NCBI RefSeq assembly: GCF_000472425.1
Contig: NZ_AXAI01000003.1
Span: 64,156-128,155, forward strand
Length of the DNA: 64,000 nt
Source: Bradyrhizobium sp. Tv2a-2
GTDB lineage: Bacteria; Pseudomonadota; Alphaproteobacteria; Rhizobiales; Xanthobacteraceae
Reading direction: 5' to 3'
This document shows, piece by piece, positions 54,268-62,712 of the stretch (within the stretch, counting starts at the first letter, position 1; the number at the start of each line of letters is the position of its first letter). The position numbers were made by a program, and so were the translations under genes. Below the pieces are notes generated by a model. It ran no database searches and had not been told where the DNA came from. It saw only the letters and a list, made by a program, of their open reading frames with translations.

Positions 54268-54666
54268 ATGTGGACCGACCTGAAGGCACCCTCGCTCGCC
54301 GAAATGGAGGCGATGGCCCACGACGTCTTTGCGCGCCTGCCCGAAGGCTTTCGCGGCCTGTGCGAGGGCGTGATCATCCGCGTCGATGATTTTCCGACCG
54401 ACGAGGTGCTGGATGACATGGAGTGCGAGTCCGAGTTCGACCTGCTCGGCCTGTTCCAGGGGGTCGGCTTGCCGTTCCAGAGCGGTAGCGATATCGCCCG
54501 CCTGCCCAACATGGTCTGGCTCTACCGTCGCCCGATCCTGGACTATTGGGCCGAGCACGAGGAAACGCTGGGCAACATCGTCCGCCACGTGCTGATCCAT
54601 GAGATCGGCCACCATTTTGGCCTATCGGACGACGACATGGCCAAGATCGAGGCCGGGGCGAGGTAA
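54268..54666 (+). CDS. Minimal zinc metallopeptidase
   Basis: A 132-residue protein of the small zincin family found in many Proteobacteria and Actinobacteria. The motif HEIGHHFGLSD gives H111, E112, H115 and D121, the HExxHxxGxxD zinc site. There is no signal peptide, so it acts in the cytoplasm. Substrate is unknown. It precedes leuD by 129 bp and may share its transcript. Confidence 0.88.
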   Translation: MWTDLKAPSLAEMEAMAHDVFARLPEGFRGLCEGVIIRVDDFPTDEVLDDMECESEFDLLGLFQGVGLPFQSGSDIARLPNMVWLYRRPILDYWAEHEETLGNIVRHVLIHEIGHHFGLSDDDMAKIEAGAR

Positions 54667-54795
54667 GGTTGGCATAAGCCGGGGCGCCTATGCCGGAGCC
54701 CCTCGGGATTTCTGCCTTTATTATTGGCGCTATCCGCGTTAGACCATCGCCCTTGCCCCTCAAGACTTGCCCTTATGTAGACGGGAAGCGCACCG

Positions 54796-55401
54796 ATGGA
54801 AAAGTTCACCAGGCTGGAAGGCGTCGCGGCGCCTTTGAAGATCATCAATGTCGACACCGACATGATCATCCCCAAGCAGTATTTGAAGACCATCAAGCGC
54901 ACCGGCCTTGGCAAGGGGCTTTTCTCCGAGCAGCGCTACAAGGACGACGGCAGCGAGAATCCGGATTTCGTGCTCAACAAGCCGGCCTATCGCCAGTCCA
55001 AGATTCTCGTCGCCGGCGACAATTTCGGCTGCGGCTCGAGCCGCGAGCACGCGCCCTGGGCGCTGATGGATTTCGGCATCCGTTGCGTGATCTCGACCTC
55101 GTTCGGCGACATCTTCTACAATAACTGCTTCAAGAACGGCATCCTGCCGATCCGCGTCAGCCAGGAAGACCTCGACAAGCTGTTCGACGACGCCGAGCGC
55201 GGCGCCAACGCAACGCTGAGCATCGACCTTGAGAAGCAGGAGATTCGCGGCCCGGATGGCGGCACGGTGAAGTTCGAGATCGACCCGTTCCGCAAGCATT
55301 GCCTGATCAACGGCCTCGACGACATCGGGCTCACCATGGAGAAGAAGGCCTCGATCGACTCCTATGAGGACAAGCTCAAGCGCGAGCGTGCCTGGGCCTG
55401 A
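54796..55401 (+). CDS. leuD: 3-isopropylmalate dehydratase small subunit
   Basis: Swivel-domain partner of LeuC, 201 residues. It starts [20 protein letters not shown] and contains [17 protein letters not shown], the substrate-binding loop. The separation from leuC by about 1.9 kb with three small genes and a repeat is loose compared with enterobacterial leuCD but the two must act together. Confidence 0.97.
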   Translation: MEKFTRLEGVAAPLKIINVDTDMIIPKQYLKTIKRTGLGKGLFSEQRYKDDGSENPDFVLNKPAYRQSKILVAGDNFGCGSSREHAPWALMDFGIRCVISTSFGDIFYNNCFKNGILPIRVSQEDLDKLFDDAERGANATLSIDLEKQEIRGPDGGTVKFEIDPFRKHCLINGLDDIGLTMEKKASIDSYEDKLKRERAWA

Positions 55402-55426
55402 TACTCGATCGCCCGGTTTTTCCTTC

Positions 55427-55470
55427 GCGTTTCTTCACGCGAGCCGGCCTCCACTTCGCTTGAAAACGCT
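55427..55470. repeat. Inverted repeat, left copy, flanking the glycosyltransferase genes
   Basis: The 44-bp segment is the reverse complement of 56763-56806 with 40 of 44 identities. It starts GCGTTTCTTCACGCGA and ends TTGAAAACGCT, and itself contains a short GCGT...ACGC stem. It lies between leuD and the glycosyltransferase gene. Confidence 0.85.
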
Positions 55471-55489
55471 GTGTGTGAGATGGTGACGC

Positions 55490-56278
55490 ATGTTGCCCGA
55501 CATCGTCACCTTCTGGCACGGCCCGCTCGACCGATTGCGGCAGACCTGTCTGAGGTCTCAGCTGGCTGCCGGCCACAAGGTCACCGTCTATAGTTTCGAT
55601 CCCATTCCCGGCCTGCCCGTCGGCGTCGGCAATGCCGAGGCCGAAGCGATCCTGCCGCACGCATTTTCGGAACGGTTGCGGCCCGCAGAGCCGGACGGAA
55701 GCTGGCGCGACTGGACGCTATTGCAGTTCAGCGACTTCTTTCGCATGCGGCTGATGGCGGTCCGCGCCGGCATCTGGTGTGATGCCGACGTGCTGTTGCT
55801 CAAGGCGATCGAGATCGATCCGGCCAAGCCTTACTTCGCCTGGGAGCGGCCGCGCCAACTCGGCAATTCCGTGCTCTGCCTGCCGGCCGACGATCCAATC
55901 GTGGCCGCCTACACACAGCTGATGGCAAGCGATGATCTCGAGCCCGACTGGCTCTCACCACGCCACCGCGTTTTGCTCACACTGCGCCGCGTGATCGGCC
56001 GTTCCGGCCGCGCTGCCGATCTTCGCGTGGCGATCTTCGGTCCCGCGTCTCTCACCGCGCTCGCGCGCCGCCATGGCGAGCTGCAATACGCGCTGCCGAA
56101 GCGATCGTTTTATGCCGTGCATGCGGAGCCGAAGCGCTTCTTCGAGCCCTCGGATTTTTCGGCGCTGATCACGGATCCTGCTGTGACAGGCTTGCACATC
56201 TCCCCCAAGGGCCGCGGCAACCAGGCGCCCGTCCAGGGCAGCCTCTATGCCTGGGCAAGCGAACGCTTCGGCGGCTGA
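55490..56278 (+). CDS. Glycosyltransferase with DXD sugar-binding motif
   Basis: A 262-residue soluble protein. The region LLQFSDFFRMRLMAVRAGIWCDADVLLL carries the DXD metal/nucleotide-sugar motif at D98-D100, as in the GT32-like/DXD family. It starts MLPDIVTFWHGPLDRL. The acceptor is unknown; polysaccharide or lipid decoration is inference. It lies alone with the DUF6455 gene between two inverted repeats. Confidence 0.8.
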   Translation: MLPDIVTFWHGPLDRLRQTCLRSQLAAGHKVTVYSFDPIPGLPVGVGNAEAEAILPHAFSERLRPAEPDGSWRDWTLLQFSDFFRMRLMAVRAGIWCDADVLLLKAIEIDPAKPYFAWERPRQLGNSVLCLPADDPIVAAYTQLMASDDLEPDWLSPRHRVLLTLRRVIGRSGRAADLRVAIFGPASLTALARRHGELQYALPKRSFYAVHAEPKRFFEPSDFSALITDPAVTGLHISPKGRGNQAPVQGSLYAWASERFGG

Positions 56279-56346
56279 CCCTCTTTTTGATCCAGCGCAA
56301 CGACTGCGGCTCTGACCCGTGGTCTCTGGCGAGAAGGAGGTGAGCC

Positions 56347-56760
56347 ATGACCGCTCATGACAAGCCATATCCTCGCGTCGAACTCCTGATCAGCACGTTC
56401 GCCGACTGGCTCAAGCACCGCCGCGAGCTGATCGAGATGCGCCGGCTCGACCGCACCGAGTTCGATCGCATCGCCGGCGATTTGCGCGTCTCTCCCGGCG
56501 ATCTCGACGAGTTGGTCCGGCACGGACCGCATGCCGCCGACGAGCTGCCGCAGCTGTTGAAGGTGCTCGGCATCGACGAGGGCGACCTTGCCGACACCCA
56601 GCCGCTTCTGTTGCGCGACATGGAGCGCGTCTGTGCGCTTTGCCTGCACAAGCCGCAATGCGACCACGATCTCGCCGCCGGCACAGCAGCCAATCGCTAC
56701 AGCGATTACTGCCTCAACGCGCCGACGATCGAGCAGCTCGACCAAGCGAAGGCGAGTTAG
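56347..56760 (+). CDS. DUF6455 family protein with four-cysteine motif
   Basis: A 137-residue protein. The N-terminal half is helical and basic (WLKHRRELIEMRRLD); the C-terminal half holds C96, C99, C105 and C122 in VCALCLHKPQC and DYCLNAP, a likely metal-binding knuckle. An AAGGAGG site lies directly before the start. This arrangement matches the DUF6455 family as I remember it; function is unknown. Confidence 0.75.
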   Translation: MTAHDKPYPRVELLISTFADWLKHRRELIEMRRLDRTEFDRIAGDLRVSPGDLDELVRHGPHAADELPQLLKVLGIDEGDLADTQPLLLRDMERVCALCLHKPQCDHDLAAGTAANRYSDYCLNAPTIEQLDQAKAS

Positions 56761-56762
56761 AG

Positions 56763-56864
56763 AGCGTTTTCGAGCGAAGTGGACACCGGTTCGCGTGAAG
56801 AAACGCGTCAAAACAAGAATCTAGAGCTCCGGTTCTGATTCAATCAGAACCGGAAATGCTCTAG
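56763..56864. repeat. Compound RIME-like repeat, right copy
   Basis: Positions 56763-56806 are the inverted counterpart of 55427-55470. They continue into a palindrome: CTAGAGC (56821-56827) with GCTCTAG (56858-56864) outside, and CCGGTTCTGATT with AATCAGAACCGG (56829-56853) inside, separated by one base. The palindrome includes the stop codon of the converging CitE-like gene. Confidence 0.85.
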
Positions 56865-57739
56865 TTTCCCATAGCCTCGATCGCATCCGCGATCGCGATG
56901 GTGCGCCTGGCCATCTCCGCATGCAGCCGCTCGACCATCCGGCCGTCGAGCTGGATCGCACCGCGGGAGGCATTCTCCGGCAATTCGAATGCTGCAATGA
57001 TCCGGCGTGCCTGTGCCACCTCATCGGCGGGCGGCGTGAAGATGATGTTGCAGGCCTCGATCTGGCCGGGATGGATCAGCGTCTTGCCGTCGAAGCCCAG
57101 GTCGAGCGCCTGGCGACACTCCGCGGCGAAGCCCTGCGGGTTGGAGAAGTCGCTGTAGGGACCGTCCAGCATCTCGATGCCATAGGCATGCGCGGCCAGG
57201 ATGCAGTGGGTGATCATCGGGATCATGGTAGCGCGCCCCGGCACCATCCTGATGCGCGTCTCACGCGCGATATCGTTGGGCCCGAACACGAACCCGGCGA
57301 GCCGCGTCTTCGGATCGCGCGAGGCCGCGGCGAGTTCCTCGGCATGGAGGATCGCAGGCGCGGTCTCGATCATCGCCCAGACCGCTAGCGAGCTGGGCGC
57401 ACCGGCCTCGGCCAGCCGCGCGCCGACATTGTTGAGATCGTCCACGCTCGAGATCTTCGGCACCAGGATGCCATCGGCACCGGATTTCGCCGCCATGGCA
57501 ACGTCGTCGCGCCACCACGGAGTGTCGAGCGCGTTGATGCGGATCAGGACCTCGCGCTTGCCGAAAGGTTTTATGGCAACCGTTTGCGCGATCAGGTCGC
57601 GGGCCTTGGATTTGGCGTCTGGCGCCACGGAATCCTCGAGGTCGAGCACCAGACCGTCGGCCGGCAAGGTCCGCGCCTTCTCCAGCGCCCGCGGATTGGA
57701 CCCCGGCATGAACAAGACGCTGCGGCGCGGACGGGTCAT
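56861..57739 (-). CDS. CitE-like CoA ester lyase
   Basis: HpcH/HpaI-fold enzyme of 292 residues. It starts MTRPRRSVLFMPGSNPRALEKAR and contains DGLVLDLEDSVAP (metal site), a conserved RINALDTPWWRDD and MIETAPAILHAEELA. Relatives include malyl-CoA, citramalyl-CoA and (3S)-malyl-CoA lyases or thioesterases. The exact substrate cannot be assigned; no citrate lyase alpha or gamma gene is near, so it is not a citrate lyase subunit. Its stop lies within a palindrome. Confidence 0.9.
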   Translation of the reverse strand: MTRPRRSVLFMPGSNPRALEKARTLPADGLVLDLEDSVAPDAKSKARDLIAQTVAIKPFGKREVLIRINALDTPWWRDDVAMAAKSGADGILVPKISSVDDLNNVGARLAEAGAPSSLAVWAMIETAPAILHAEELAAASRDPKTRLAGFVFGPNDIARETRIRMVPGRATMIPMITHCILAAHAYGIEMLDGPYSDFSNPQGFAAECRQALDLGFDGKTLIHPGQIEACNIIFTPPADEVAQARRIIAAFELPENASRGAIQLDGRMVERLHAEMARRTIAIADAIEAMGN

Positions 57740-57836
57740 GGCGTAGTTTCCTCGTGATTATGGGGCCGGAACCGAGCCGATATCACTTTGCCTGCCTAAT
57801 CGAAAGGCTTGTCATGTTCGCGGCCTATGCTTAGGC

Positions 57837-58496
57837 ATGGGTATGATTACGTTTCCGCAGAGCCTGCTCGACGGCTACCGGGCCTTCCGGACCCAGCGGC
57901 TGCCGATCGAACAATCCCGCTACCGCGAGCTGTCGGTGCGCGGCCAGTCGCCCGAGACCATGGTGATCGGCTGCTGCGATTCGCGGGTCTCGCCGGAGGT
58001 GATCTTCGACGCCGGCCCCGGCGAACTGTTCGTGATGCGCAACATCGCCAATCTGGTGCCGGTCTACCAGCCTGACGAGAACGCCCATGGCGTTTCGGCG
58101 GCGCTGGAATACGCGGTCAACGTGCTGCGCATCAAGCACATCGTGGTGCTGGGCCACGCCCAATGTGGCGGCATTCGAGCCTTCGTCGACAAGATCGAGC
58201 CGCTGTCGCCGGGCGATTTCATCGGCAAATGGATGGCGATGTTCATCAAGCCGGGCGAGGTGGTCGAGCAGCGCGCCCACGAATCCATGCAGGATTTCGT
58301 CACGCGCATCGAGAAGGCGGCGGTGTTCCGCAGCCTCGAGAATCTGCAGACCTTTCCGTTCGTGCGCGCACGAGTCGAGAGCGGCGAGTTGCAGTTGCAC
58401 GGCGCCTATTTCGGCGTCGCCGAAGGCTCGCTGTTCGTGCTCGACAAGCAAAGCAAGGAATTCAGGAGCGCCGCAACGGACACGGCGAGTCCATAG
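57837..58496 (+). CDS. Beta-carbonic anhydrase
   Basis: Zinc enzyme of 219 residues interconverting CO2 and bicarbonate. Zinc ligands are C47, H107 and C110, with the D48-R50 dyad in CCDSRVSP and GHAQCGG. The sequence around FVMRNIANLVP is that of clade beta. The start ATG at 57837 gives MGMITFPQSLLDGY. It is divergent from the CitE-like gene (97 bp) and converges with the YqhA gene. Confidence 0.94.
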   Translation: MGMITFPQSLLDGYRAFRTQRLPIEQSRYRELSVRGQSPETMVIGCCDSRVSPEVIFDAGPGELFVMRNIANLVPVYQPDENAHGVSAALEYAVNVLRIKHIVVLGHAQCGGIRAFVDKIEPLSPGDFIGKWMAMFIKPGEVVEQRAHESMQDFVTRIEKAAVFRSLENLQTFPFVRARVESGELQLHGAYFGVAEGSLFVLDKQSKEFRSAATDTASP

Positions 58497-58498
58497 GG

Positions 58499-59050
58499 TT
58501 ACTCGGCATCGTGATCCGCCGACCAGCGGTCGGACATCGCGAGCAGCAGCGCCGAGATGACGAACACCAGATGCACGGCAACCAGCCAGGTCATCCGCGT
58601 GGCATCGAAGGCGTGGTCGATGTTCAGAAATGCCTCCAGCACGTGGATCGCCGAGATCGCGACGATGGAGGCGAGCAGCTTCTGCTTCAGCCCTGCGAAA
58701 TCGATCTTGGTCATCCAGACCGGCCAGTTCGGATAGTTGGACGTGTCGATGCGGGAGACGAAGTTCTCGTAGCCTGAGAACACCACGATCAGGATCAGGT
58801 TGGCGACCAGCACCACGTCGATCAGCGACAGCACGCCGAGAATGGTGTCGGTCGACTTGGCGCCGGGCGCCTCGAGAATGAACTCCCAGAGCATACGAAC
58901 GAATTTGAGAAGCAGGACGACGATGCTGATGATGAGGCCGAGATAGAACGGCGCCATCAGCCAGCGGCTGTTGAACAGCGCCGTCTCGGCACCGCGCGCG
59001 ATTGCGTTGCGCATCCTGTCTGGCCGCGACGGAGCCGGGGTCTCGGACAT
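58499..59050 (-). CDS. YqhA / TIGR00645 family membrane protein
   Basis: A 183-residue membrane protein with four helices: WLMAPFYLGLIISIVVLLL, ILGVLSLIDVVLVANLILIVVFSGYENFV, KQKLLASIVAISAIHVLEAFL and MTWLVAVHLVFVISALLLA. The FSGYENFVSR block is characteristic of the family. Function unknown. It follows asd by 27 bp on the minus strand and is likely in the same transcript. Confidence 0.9.
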   Translation of the reverse strand: MSETPAPSRPDRMRNAIARGAETALFNSRWLMAPFYLGLIISIVVLLLKFVRMLWEFILEAPGAKSTDTILGVLSLIDVVLVANLILIVVFSGYENFVSRIDTSNYPNWPVWMTKIDFAGLKQKLLASIVAISAIHVLEAFLNIDHAFDATRMTWLVAVHLVFVISALLLAMSDRWSADHDAE

Positions 59051-59077
59051 GTGCTCCGACTCCTTAAACGACCAGCC

Positions 59078-60115
<1,038 letters not shown>

Positions 60116-60209
60116 TCACTCTCCGACGAAAAATGCCTCGCCCCGGCTCACAGCGGATAGGGAAGCGGCAGCGCTTCTATGCGAGAAACATGACCCTGAC
60201 AACGTTACC

Positions 60210-61088
60210 ATGGCGTTCGGGCGTAGAATGCGACCGTTTTGGACCGACCCCGCCAACTCCTTGGCCAATTCCCCCTTTTCGACCGCAATCCATCCCGCAC
60301 TGACCAGCTTCGCCGACGAAGTCTGCGCCACGATCGCGCGCCTGTTCGCCTATGTGGGGACGCTGGCGCTGATCGCCATCCTGGCCGTGCATTTCTGGGG
60401 CCAGCTGCCGCAGTTCGCGGGCGATGCGGCCAGCCTGCCAAGCTGGAGCGTGGCTGGCCACAGCCAGCCCGCTTTCTCCCTCGGCGCTTCCGATCAGGCC
60501 GATAAATCAGCCACTTACACGATCCTCAGGCACCCTCAGGGCGGCCGCAGGGACATCTTCAGCTGGCCCGGCGCAGGCGACCGGCCGGCCGCCGAGCTCG
60601 AAATCTACCGCCTGGGCGATGAGGCGGCTTCCGCCTCGCTGCCATCAGAGGACCTGGCTTTGCGGATGCCGCCCGGCGGCGAATTGGAGGCTGCCGGCGT
60701 CATCGACAGCAAATTCGGCACCGTGTCGCTGCTCTGGCGCGGCGCGACCGCTGCTGGTAGCTCCAAAGGAGAAGAAAAGGGCGCCGACAAGGGCAAGGAC
60801 GAGCACCGGACTTCCGGCTGCCTCGGCTTTTTCAGGGGCATCGACGATTCCGCCATGCGCATCTCCGGCTGGTCCTGCCAGGGCGATACCCTGCCCGCCC
60901 AGCGTGGCGCTGTCGCCTGCATGCTCGACCGGCTGACGCTGGTTTCGGCTGGAAGCGAGCCGAAGCTCGCCGAATTGTTCGCCCGCGCCGAGCTGAACCG
61001 GCTCAATTGCGGCGCCGCCGGGGCAACCGCGTCCTCCGGCGACTGGGTGACCCAGGCCGACAATCCGCCCCTGCGCGGGGCGTTATGA
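60210..61088 (+). CDS. Hypothetical single-pass membrane protein
   Basis: A 292-residue protein with one membrane segment at about 45-62 (YVGTLALIAILAVHF) after a 44-residue cytoplasmic part, and a large extracytoplasmic domain. The domain includes a Lys/Glu/Gly-rich insert (SSKGEEKGADKGKDEHR) and four Cys near the C terminus (SGCLGFF, WSCQGD, VACMLDR, LNCGAAG) that may pair. I do not recognise a family. ATG 60228 is an alternative start. It is divergent from asd. Confidence 0.7.
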   Translation: MAFGRRMRPFWTDPANSLANSPFSTAIHPALTSFADEVCATIARLFAYVGTLALIAILAVHFWGQLPQFAGDAASLPSWSVAGHSQPAFSLGASDQADKSATYTILRHPQGGRRDIFSWPGAGDRPAAELEIYRLGDEAASASLPSEDLALRMPPGGELEAAGVIDSKFGTVSLLWRGATAAGSSKGEEKGADKGKDEHRTSGCLGFFRGIDDSAMRISGWSCQGDTLPAQRGAVACMLDRLTLVSAGSEPKLAELFARAELNRLNCGAAGATASSGDWVTQADNPPLRGAL

Positions 61089-61275
61089 CGCGGCCAAGGG
61101 CTTGCGAATTCGTAATGTTTTGTTGCGCGGGCGCATTATGTCTCAAGGTGTGGCCGGATTAACCTTGTGGGGAGCTCGGCCGCGCGGATAAAGTGCAGCC
61201 AAATCAGGTGAGTGGCGACCGGCCAAGACATCTGTCGGGACCATCGGCAGGGACTGCCACCTCAAGGACGTGACA

Positions 61276-61632
61276 ATGACAATGAAATTTTCCGCCGCTG
61301 GTCTCGCGCTGGCCCTCACCGTGCCCGCCCTCGTCGCCGGCGCGCCGGCGCAGGCCGAGCAGCTCAACTACGACAAGAACGGCCGCGTGACCTATCAGGG
61401 CGGTCCGAACGTCGTGGTGCAGCAGGGCCCGCATACGCGCCTCTTTATCAGCAAGCGCTCTTGGCTCGATGCCGGCACCGAGGTGCTCCCCGGCGAGCGC
61501 AAGTTCACCGACTACGCCTACCCGCCGGGACCGTCGTTCGGCGTTCAGAACAACAACCGCCCGACCGAGCGCCAGCCGCTCAACCCGCCCTCCGATCTCG
61601 GCGGCGAGCCGACGCGCTTCCCACTGTACTGA
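61276..61632 (+). CDS. Small exported hypothetical protein
   Basis: A 118-residue protein with a clear signal peptide (AAGLALALTVPALVAGAPAQA) and a mature part rich in Pro, Asn and Arg (VTYQGGPNVVVQQGPHTRLF, YAYPPGPSFGVQNNN). AAGGA at 61264-61268 supports ATG 61276 or 61282. No family recognised. It stands alone. Confidence 0.75.
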   Translation: MTMKFSAAGLALALTVPALVAGAPAQAEQLNYDKNGRVTYQGGPNVVVQQGPHTRLFISKRSWLDAGTEVLPGERKFTDYAYPPGPSFGVQNNNRPTERQPLNPPSDLGGEPTRFPLY

Positions 61633-61712
61633 ATTTTGCGATTTTTGCCGTCGCAATGGCCGGGCTCGTCCCGGCCATTTGCGCACCTCAGTCACCTCAT
61701 TCGCTGAGATGG

Positions 61713-61756
61713 TCCCTCACCCCAGCCCTCTTCCCGCAAGAACGGGGAGAGAGAGG
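61713..61756. repeat. CCTCTTCCCG-type intergenic repeat
   Basis: CCCTCTTCCCG and CGGGGAGAGAG around a CAAGAA centre form an imperfect inverted repeat. A relative lies in the ccmA-ccmB gap near 35893-35940. It separates two convergent genes and could act as a terminator. Confidence 0.6.
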
Positions 61757-61763
61757 ACAGAGC

Positions 61764-62564
61764 TCATACATGCGCACTTAGATCCGTGATCGTCAGGCCA
61801 TCGCCATTGAGCGGGTTATTCGGGTCGCGCGCGTAGCGCAGCGTTTCGAAACGCATGGTGCGGGCATCGACCATCAAGAGGCGTCCGACCAGGCCCTCGC
61901 CGAAGCCGACGATCTCGCGGATCGCCTCCAGCGCCGTCATCGAGCCGAGCACGCCAGCAAGCGCGCCCATCACGCCGGCCTCCGCGCAAGGCGGCACGGT
62001 GCCGGGCGGCGGCGCCTCCGGAAACAGGCAGCGATAGGTCGGGTTGAACTCACCCTTCTCATTCCGCTCATGCGCGCGGATGGTAGTGAGCGAACCGTCG
62101 AATGTGCCGAGCGCGGCCGTGATCAGCGGCTTGGCCGCCAGGAAACAGGCGTCGGAAACGAGATAGCGAGTCTCGAAATTATCCGAGCCGTCGAGCACGA
62201 GATCATAACCGCCGATCAGATCCAGCGCGTTGTCGGCCTTGAGCCAGGTAGCATGCGCGGCAAAGCGGACATACGGGTTCAGCGCATGGATGCGCTCGGC
62301 CGCGGTATCGACCTTGCGCCGGCCGATATCGGGCGTGGTGTGGATGATCTGGCGCTGCAGGTTGGAGAGCGAAACGACATCGTCGTCGACCACGCCTAGC
62401 GCGCCGATTCCGGCCGCGGCGAGATACATCAGCGCAGGCGCGCCGAGCCCGCCGGCACCGATGACGAGGACAGAGGCCTCCTTCAGCGCGGCCTGGCCGG
62501 GACCGCCGACCTCGCGCAGCACGATATGACGGGCGTAGCGTTCGAGTTCGTCCTCGCTGAACAT
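61764..62564 (-). CDS. MoeB/ThiF/HesA family E1-like adenylyltransferase
   Basis: A 266-residue E1-like enzyme that would adenylate the C terminus of a ubiquitin-like sulfur carrier such as MoaD or ThiS. It starts MFSEDELERYARHIVLREVG, has the ATP site VIGAGGLGAPALMYLAAAGIG, and NLQRQIIHTTPDIGRRKVD. The zinc cysteines of E. coli MoeB are not conserved: only one Cys remains in TYRCLFPEAPP, and the C-terminal CxxC pair is missing. A Cys follows in PPCAEAGVMG. No moa, thi or rhodanese gene is adjacent, so the partner is unknown. Confidence 0.87.
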   Translation of the reverse strand: MFSEDELERYARHIVLREVGGPGQAALKEASVLVIGAGGLGAPALMYLAAAGIGALGVVDDDVVSLSNLQRQIIHTTPDIGRRKVDTAAERIHALNPYVRFAAHATWLKADNALDLIGGYDLVLDGSDNFETRYLVSDACFLAAKPLITAALGTFDGSLTTIRAHERNEKGEFNPTYRCLFPEAPPPGTVPPCAEAGVMGALAGVLGSMTALEAIREIVGFGEGLVGRLLMVDARTMRFETLRYARDPNNPLNGDGLTITDLSAHV

Positions 62565-62712
62565 GGTCCTGGCTACTCCTTACGCTTGGTGATCACTGCC
62601 TCCCCTCATGGTGAGGATCATACAGCAGGTGCTGAACCGTGGCGCTGTTGTTGCCGACCAACGAGATGTGCTTAAGCTTGCACAACGTCAATCGGGTTTT
62701 CAGGGATTTGTC

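Noticed and set aside
58499..59050. YqhA-like gene considered as a toxin or holin
   Set aside because: Four-helix layout and the FSGYENFV block fit the conserved TIGR00645 family, and there is no phage context.
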